Positions 42,071-46,841 of a stretch of 46,841 bases of DNA are shown in pieces. Every line of letters starts with the position of its first letter. The stretch's first letter is position 1. Location of the stretch: positions 1 through 46,841 of the forward strand of contig JAILBW010000139.1 in NCBI GenBank assembly GCA_024680695.1, read 5' to 3'. A program made the translations under genes and the position numbers. Below the pieces are notes generated by a model. The model was not told the DNA's origin. It was given only the letters and a program-made list of their open reading frames with translations, and ran no database searches. The stretch comes from Bacteroidaceae bacterium (lineage in GTDB: Bacteria; Bacteroidota; Bacteroidia; Bacteroidales; Bacteroidaceae).

Positions 42071-44161
42071 TTAATAACGGCCACTAAACATCACCCACAT
42101 AGTAACTCCCACCCAAAAACCACCAATTCCCCAGAATGAGAATGCTATCCATTTTTTAAAAAAAGGAATTCTTGAAACCTTTACACAACACTTTACATAA
42201 TAGAGTCTGTCTAAGAGATTGATTAGGAAAGAAAACGCTAAGGCGGGTAAGATACTCTTGAAACCGTCATGATCGTACACATAGCAGAGCATGGATTTAA
42301 GTGGGGTACAACACATAAGAAATCCCACAATCGTGTGGATCATCACAAACAACAATTTATGATAACCATACATAGCAAGGAGTTCATCATCATCAATCCA
42401 ATCTATTGCATTTTCATTACCTTGCTCAGCAGACTTTCGAATCCACTTCACGCCTTCTGCGCGATCCCGTTCAACACCCACGCCATTATAATAGGTCCGA
42501 CCCAAATGATATTGGGCATCTGAATTACCCTGCTCGGCAGACTTTCGGTACCACTTCACGGACTCCGCATAGTCCCGTCCTATTACACCCTCACGATTAT
42601 AATATGCATATCCTAAATGATACTGGGCATCTGAATTACCCTGCTCGGCGGACTTTCGGTACCACTTCGCAGACTCTACATAATCCCGTTCCACGCCCTT
42701 ACCATAATAATATGCATATCCTAAATGATACTGGGCATCTGAATTACCCTGCTCGGCAGACTTTCGGTACCACTTCGCAGACTCCACATAGTCCCGTTCC
42801 ACACCCTCACCATAATAATAGGCCCAGCCTAACAAAAACTGGGCAACTGAATCACCTTGCTCGGCAGACTTTCGGAACCACTTCACAGCCTCTACATAAT
42901 CCCGTTCAATACTTACGCCCGAATAATATGCACATCCTAACAAAAACTGGGCAACTGAATTACCTTGCTCGGCAGACTTTCGGTACCACTTCACAGCCTC
43001 CGCATAGTCCTGTTCCACACCCTTGCCCCAATGATAAGCATCGCCTAAATTATACTGGGCATCTGAAAAACCTTGCTCGGCGTACTTACGGTACCACTCC
43101 ACAGCCTCCGCGCCATTATAATAGGCTTTACCTAAATAGTATTGGGCTTTGGTGTCATTTTTCTTTGCGAGTTCTTCCAACTCGCGTATAGAGAGTTTCT
43201 CATAATCAGTAGAGTCTTCTTTTCCCGTTATAATTGTATCAATGATGGTTCTCTCCCCGTCCTCAACCTTGGCAGATGTAACGTTCAGTTCTTTACTCTC
43301 AAGATTCAAGATGAACTCCGTCACACTCTGCGTGCGGATGCTGCGTGGTCTCATGGCATGCACAATGGCTTGGATGACCGAGTCGGACACGCCCTTCTGC
43401 CGCAAATCTTCGACGGGGAGGCCCATGTCAGGAATCCCGGTAGCCTCGGGTGGTGTTTGCCCCGTGAGCAGTTTGAAAAGCGTGGCCGCCAGCGCATAGA
43501 CATCCGATTGCGGCGAAAAGGTCTGTATACCATTCTTATTGTATTGCTCGGCAGGCGAATAGCCATGACTAATGCCCACGGGCGTGGTCGTGGTACCCTT
43601 CTTGGTCTGCAGGTCGTGCTGCTTAGACACGCCAAAGTCAATGAGGATGGTCTGCATATCGCTCCGCCGCAGCATAATGTTGCTGGGTTTTATGTCCAAG
43701 TGGTTGATGTTATGCTTGTGGATGTAGGTGAGAGCATCGCCTACCGTGCGGATGTATGACAGGGCCTCGACCTGTGGCAGGCAACCACGCCGTTCCACCA
43801 TATCGCCCAGCGACTCGCCTTCGATATACTCCATCACATAGTAGGCCGTGCCGTTCTCCTCGAACACATCATAGATTCGCACAATGCCAGGATGATCCAG
43901 CGAAGCGATGTTGCGTGCCTCCTTCAGGAACTTCTCACGGAAACGTCGCACAGTTTCGCGCCCGGCCCCCATGCCCATCGTGACATGCGAGGTGCCAGAA
44001 TCGCGTCCGCATAGTTCCCTCATAAAGAACTCCTTGATGGCCACCTTGCGGCCAAGCGCCACCTGCTCGGCCAGATAGGCGATGCCGAAGCCGCCCTGGC
44101 CCAGCACACGCTCTACACGATATTTTCCTCCCTGAAGGAGGCTGCCCGATTGGAGAGTCAT
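42071..44161 (-). CDS. Ser/Thr protein kinase with Sel1 repeats and C-terminal membrane segments
   Basis: A 696-residue protein. Kinase domain ~14-285: LGQGGFGIAYLAEQ, VAIK, NINHLDIKPSNIML (again HLD) and LIDFGVSKQHD. A linker leads to seven Sel1 repeats (residues 339-584), which normally bind partner proteins. After ~585 come about three hydrophobic segments (LLFVMIHTIVGFLMCC, ILPALAFSFLINLL, FSFWGIGGFWVGVTMWVMF), so the kinase is membrane-tethered by its C-terminus with kinase and Sel1 parts in the cytosol. Its ATG overlaps the PP2C stop (ATGA), so kinase and phosphatase are coupled. Confidence 0.92.
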   Translation of the reverse strand: MTLQSGSLLQGGKYRVERVLGQGGFGIAYLAEQVALGRKVAIKEFFMRELCGRDSGTSHVTMGMGAGRETVRRFREKFLKEARNIASLDHPGIVRIYDVFEENGTAYYVMEYIEGESLGDMVERRGCLPQVEALSYIRTVGDALTYIHKHNINHLDIKPSNIMLRRSDMQTILIDFGVSKQHDLQTKKGTTTTPVGISHGYSPAEQYNKNGIQTFSPQSDVYALAATLFKLLTGQTPPEATGIPDMGLPVEDLRQKGVSDSVIQAIVHAMRPRSIRTQSVTEFILNLESKELNVTSAKVEDGERTIIDTIITGKEDSTDYEKLSIRELEELAKKNDTKAQYYLGKAYYNGAEAVEWYRKYAEQGFSDAQYNLGDAYHWGKGVEQDYAEAVKWYRKSAEQGNSVAQFLLGCAYYSGVSIERDYVEAVKWFRKSAEQGDSVAQFLLGWAYYYGEGVERDYVESAKWYRKSAEQGNSDAQYHLGYAYYYGKGVERDYVESAKWYRKSAEQGNSDAQYHLGYAYYNREGVIGRDYAESVKWYRKSAEQGNSDAQYHLGRTYYNGVGVERDRAEGVKWIRKSAEQGNENAIDWIDDDELLAMYGYHKLLFVMIHTIVGFLMCCTPLKSMLCYVYDHDGFKSILPALAFSFLINLLDRLYYVKCCVKVSRIPFFKKWIAFSFWGIGGFWVGVTMWVMFSGRY
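42410..43147 (-). repeat. 108-bp tandem repeats encoding Sel1 units
   Basis: Seven units of 29, 36, 36, 36, 36, 37 and 36 codons with consensus AQYHLGYAYYYGKGVERDY, then AESVKWYRKSAEQGNSD. Neighbouring units are very alike in DNA, above all the middle ones, which indicates recent expansion. Confidence 0.9.
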
Positions 44162-44982
44162 AGCGCAAAAAACTTTTTCAATGATACAAAAAGCTTCTTA
44201 AAGGAAAAGGATTGTCCGCCGGAATCATCCACGACATGCACAAGATGGGCAGAATGATTATCGCTGTTGTCACGAGTTGCCCGCCGCAGGATTTCGAGTT
44301 TTTCCTCATCGGCATCCTCGCTATTTGTCAGAAGAGAAAGCAGTTGGTCGTCCTCCATCCTCTCCAACACACCATCGGAGCAGAGGAAAAAATAGTCGCC
44401 GGGGCGGATATCAGAGATATGTGCCACATCGGCGCGCGCCCGGCGTTCCTGATGTGGCATCATGGCACGAGTGATGACATTCCGTTGTGGGAATGTCTTG
44501 GCTTCCTCCTCGGTGAGTTCCCCCAACCTTAGCAGGTCATTTACCAAAGAGTGGTCGTTGGTCCTGAAAAGGATGCGAGCCGGTTCGCATCCATCTGCCG
44601 GACGAAGATGATAGACACGGCTGTCGCCGATGTGCGCCACCGTGGCCCCATCATCATGGAGCATCAAGAGGGCAAGCGTAGTACCCATTTTCCGTTCAGC
44701 CCCATCGTCCAGCATATCAAGTGCATTATATGCCGCATCAATGGCTGCCAAGAGCAGGGAATCGCCATCCTCCACGTCACGATGCGAAAGAATATGCCGG
44801 CTCATGGACTCGCATACAGTCCGGCTTGCCACCTCACCCCGTTCATGCCCGCCCATGCCGTCGCAGACAATGAACAAGCGACAGTCCTGCATCTCCGCGC
44901 CCAAAGGGGGAAAGATGCTGTCCTCCTGGTTCGAGCGCCGGCCCAACTCCTGCATGCTGCAAGCGTGTATCATATAATCCAT
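44158..44982 (-). CDS. PP2C-family protein phosphatase
   Basis: A 274-residue metal-dependent Ser/Thr phosphatase. Motifs: RRSNQEDSIFPPL, LFIVCDGMGGHERGEVASR (metal Asp), TVAHIGDSRVYHL, a late FFLCSDGVLERM and ATRDNSDNHSAHLV. The C-terminal ~15 residues are basic and Phe-rich (SFKKLFVSLKKFFAL), perhaps a membrane-touching helix. It should reverse the action of the two downstream kinases. Stop and next ATG overlap. The 78-nt gap to the FHA gene shows no separate promoter. Confidence 0.93.
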   Translation of the reverse strand: MDYMIHACSMQELGRRSNQEDSIFPPLGAEMQDCRLFIVCDGMGGHERGEVASRTVCESMSRHILSHRDVEDGDSLLLAAIDAAYNALDMLDDGAERKMGTTLALLMLHDDGATVAHIGDSRVYHLRPADGCEPARILFRTNDHSLVNDLLRLGELTEEEAKTFPQRNVITRAMMPHQERRARADVAHISDIRPGDYFFLCSDGVLERMEDDQLLSLLTNSEDADEEKLEILRRATRDNSDNHSAHLVHVVDDSGGQSFSFKKLFVSLKKFFAL

Positions 44983-45060
44983 TTCCTTCAGGTGTGTTCT
45001 AATTGATTATCAAATCCGGCAGGCATTATCTTTGTCTGCACCTGCCTCTTTCTGGCATCT

Positions 45061-45600
45061 CTATTGATTCTCGAAACGCATTTCGAACGAGCCAAACAAT
45101 ATTACGTCACCATGCTGCAGGACAATGCTGTCATCCGACTTCAACACTCGCCCATTCACTTTCGTGGCATTCTTGTTCTCGGCATTGGACAGTGTATGGA
45201 CAAGATGGCTGGCGGAGCCTCTCACGACCTTAATCTGTGCATGCCGCCGACTCATGTGCCGGTCGGTGGTCTGCACCTGCACGTCGGCCGTAGAGGAAGT
45301 GGCCTTACGTCCCACGATGTTGATGCCCGACTGAAGCGGATAGGCTCGGCCAGTGGCCACGTCAACAAGCCGCCCCACCCGAAGTGAAGAGGCGGCATAG
45401 ATGGTGGCATCGTCTGACGAAGGAAGCGGTCTGTACTGCGTCTCGTCCGATGCAGCAAACTGCTCGTAGCGACGAAACGGCGAAGTGGTCTTGCAGACTG
45501 GACAAGTGATGTTCTTCTCTTCAATGCCCGGAACACTCTTCACCGTCAGCACGGCACCACACTGTGGGCACTTTATCTTTATCGTATTCTGATCTAGCAT
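45061..45600 (-). CDS. FHA-domain protein with N-terminal zinc ribbon
   Basis: A ~179-residue protein. A zinc ribbon at the start (IKIKCPQCGAVLTV ... ITCPVCKTTSPF) is followed by a linker and an FHA domain (~85-179): INIVGRK, the phosphothreonine-contact DRHMSRRHAQIKV and NATKVNGRVL. FHA domains bind phosphothreonine peptides, so this is the reader for the operon's kinases. Starts at 45600 (MLDQ) or 45612 (MSES, overlapping the previous gene's stop) are both possible. Confidence 0.9.
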   Translation of the reverse strand: MLDQNTIKIKCPQCGAVLTVKSVPGIEEKNITCPVCKTTSPFRRYEQFAASDETQYRPLPSSDDATIYAASSLRVGRLVDVATGRAYPLQSGINIVGRKATSSTADVQVQTTDRHMSRRHAQIKVVRGSASHLVHTLSNAENKNATKVNGRVLKSDDSIVLQHGDVILFGSFEMRFENQ

Positions 45601-45604
45601 AGAT

Positions 45605-46525
45605 TCAGACATCATACACAGGTATATCACCCACATCGGAAGCATCCTCAAGAGTGGCATACGGATCGTCTGTCACCCCTTCCTGCCTCTGGTACGCCTG
45701 CTCCATATCGGATACCTGGAACTGATGTCGAGAGATGTCGTGAAGCTCGTTTTCCTCGATGCGGCCGTTGCCATTCTCGTCATAGGCTGCCACATCAAAC
45801 AGGCCGTCATTATCAATATCGGCCAGGATGACAGCCTCATGCTCATTGCCAAAGGCTCCCAACACCAGTTCCGATCCATCGTCGGTTCTGACATGCTCCA
45901 CGCCGAGAATCTTCACATCGGCATCATCTGCCGTGTCGGTTTGCGGGTCTTCGACATGAGGTTCCTCCGACTTCACTTCCGGCACATGACGCTCCACAGA
46001 GGCAACAGGCGGACGCTGTACATGCACCGTGGTCTGGGCTGGCTGGTCATAGACAATATGGAGATGACTGCCGAACTCGGCATGTTCCGCCGGTGACATA
46101 CTGGCCCATTCCTTAGCCGTAAATGTGTTATAGACCTTGCCGTGCCATACAAACACGCCGCCGGGCCCCACCTGTTCACGGGCCGCACGAAACGCACTGC
46201 CAAAGCTCAGCGAATTGTCCACCTCGGCAATGGGAATATCTCCCTCCACCTGTGCAGTGCCGTTCACGTTTTCCACATCCACTATCTCAGGTTCATCAGC
46301 AACCTCAGGGGTGTCGTTCGTCACGTCATCTTCCAATACAGGTGCAGGCTCAACCTCTGCGGCCGAGGCCTTAGCACGCTCCACACCCACAGCAGCAGCC
46401 ACTCCCGCTGCAAAACCACCAACACCGGCAAAAGCAGCCCGCTTGTTTCCTTCCAGTACAGACTCCATATCCTCCACCTTAGTCTTGGATACATTCTGAC
46501 CGTCCATCATAATTGTTTCTTCCAT
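45605..46525 (-). CDS. Acidic EF-hand-like protein, first gene of the phosphorylation operon
   Basis: A 306-residue protein, family not recognised. Near residues 32-50 is a Gly/Ala-rich hydrophobic segment (AAFAGVGGFAAGVAAAVGV), a possible glycine-zipper membrane helix. A long acidic Pro/Glu/Val region follows, then a region (~108-160) containing VFVWHGKVYNTFTAKEWASM. Residues ~235-265 hold EF-hand/dockerin-type loops, DIDNDGLFDVAAYDENGNGR, followed by IEENEL, that should bind calcium. Many Thr/Ser in acidic context could be kinase targets read by the FHA protein; this is inference. It has a -7 box upstream. Confidence 0.65.
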   Translation of the reverse strand: MEETIMMDGQNVSKTKVEDMESVLEGNKRAAFAGVGGFAAGVAAAVGVERAKASAAEVEPAPVLEDDVTNDTPEVADEPEIVDVENVNGTAQVEGDIPIAEVDNSLSFGSAFRAAREQVGPGGVFVWHGKVYNTFTAKEWASMSPAEHAEFGSHLHIVYDQPAQTTVHVQRPPVASVERHVPEVKSEEPHVEDPQTDTADDADVKILGVEHVRTDDGSELVLGAFGNEHEAVILADIDNDGLFDVAAYDENGNGRIEENELHDISRHQFQVSDMEQAYQRQEGVTDDPYATLEDASDVGDIPVYDV

Positions 46526-46555
46526 ATCCGTAATTTTTTTAAGTCATTGCGAGGG

Positions 46556-46563
46556 CAAAGGTA
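46556..46563 (-). promoter_or_regulatory. -7 box for the phosphorylation operon
   Basis: TACCTTTG on the minus strand, 30 nt before ATG 46525. A TTTG lies 16 bp upstream, shorter than the usual spacing. Confidence 0.55.
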
Positions 46564-46633
46564 GAACAATAAGTATCAACAAAGCCCTTTAGTATGTTCC
46601 TATTGTATGAAATCCCCCTTTTATTACATGAAA

Positions 46634-46841
46634 TCATTCGGCCGTATAACGGCAACCGCATGCCGGACAGCTTTTCATATACTTCAGGTCCCTGTATCGC
46701 ATTGTGCCGAACGAACGCCCACACGAAGGATTCGGACAGACGTATTTATTCTTGAACGCCTCGTCGAAATCGTGCAGTTTAACGGACATCATGCCCTTTA
46801 TACTGTTACCCTTGATGAAGAACCATGCGGACAATGCGATA
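46634..46841 (-). CDS. Zinc-ribbon protein, possibly cut by window edge
   Basis: The frame is open to the window edge. The C-terminal part carries four cysteines in zinc-ribbon spacing (KYVCPNPSCGRSFG ... MKSCPACGCRYTAE). An ATG pair at 46792/46789 (MMSVKLHDFDEAF) would give a complete ~53-residue protein, but the frame upstream also looks translatable (AWFFIKGNSIKG), so a longer gene may continue beyond the edge. Same strand as, and 71 nt before the -7 box of, the phosphorylation operon. Confidence 0.55.
   Translation of the reverse strand, partial: IALSAWFFIKGNSIKGMMSVKLHDFDEAFKNKYVCPNPSCGRSFGTMRYRDLKYMKSCPACGCRYTAE

Noticed and set aside
42410..43147. CRISPR or non-coding tandem array
   Set aside because: The period is a multiple of three and every unit encodes a Sel1 repeat within an intact kinase gene.

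Overview
The window comes from a member of the Bacteroidota, most likely Bacteroidales and Prevotellaceae-like. Several genes are preceded by the Bacteroidales promoter pattern (-33 TTTG, about 20 bp, then -7 TAnnTTTG). Shine-Dalgarno sequences are not obvious. The gene families (secreted GLUG-like and fasciclin proteins, BspA-like LRR lipoprotein, plug/barrel outer-membrane protein, glycan hydrolases, Y-family polymerase with a YolD-like partner) fit that group. Base composition is rather GC-rich for the order. The genus is inferred, not proven. I saw no tRNA, rRNA, CRISPR array or intact insertion sequence.

Layout. 1-1.7 kb: end of an AAA/ABC-type ATPase and a DUF4435 (TOPRIM-like) protein, a PARIS-like two-gene arrangement. 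1.7-6.2 kb: secreted DUF6259 hydrolase-like protein, then a Y-family polymerase and a YolD-like protein behind a tandem promoter hairpin. 6.4-13.7 kb (minus strand): a sulfate uptake, activation and transfer operon. It runs SLC13 permease, AP-superfamily phosphodiesterase, cysC, cysD, a frameshifted DUF559 gene, cysN, sulfotransferase. 13.8-20 kb (plus): LRR lipoprotein, Upf1-like helicase, SGNH hydrolase, ndk and an M23/LysM peptidase, closed by a clear terminator. 20.4-27.7 kb: a 1660-residue secreted GLUG-like protein and a fasciclin lipoprotein. 27.7-31 kb (minus): uvrB followed by a GH33-type sialidase. 31.5-36.8 kb (plus): a four-gene operon of EEP phosphatase, metallophosphoesterase, outer-membrane beta-barrel and TIM-barrel hydrolase. 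37-40.2 kb (minus): BI-1 family membrane protein, then a 62-aa membrane protein with a TPR/retropepsin lipoprotein. 40.4-46.6 kb (minus): a protein-phosphorylation operon. It encodes an EF-hand-like protein, a zinc-ribbon FHA protein, a PP2C phosphatase, a kinase with Sel1 repeats and membrane segments, and a kinase fused to an FGE/SUMF1-like domain. A partial zinc-ribbon protein lies at the edge.

How the genes work together. The sulfate operon could import sulfate, make APS and PAPS and spend the PAPS on an acceptor. No APS/PAPS reductase is present, which points to sulfonation rather than cysteine synthesis. The phosphorylation operon has writer (two kinases), eraser (PP2C) and reader (FHA) in one unit and is the best candidate here for a little-described system. 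The most unusual non-coding signals are two tandem-duplicated promoter hairpins, at 3968-4125 and 31287-31461. They differ in sequence but share an 87-bp period, a central hairpin carrying the -33 box, an intact -7 box only in the gene-proximal copy, and a position just before a gene. A family of GC-rich palindromic repeats is also scattered through the window, and two copies lie inside reading frames (cysN start, DUF4435 gene end).
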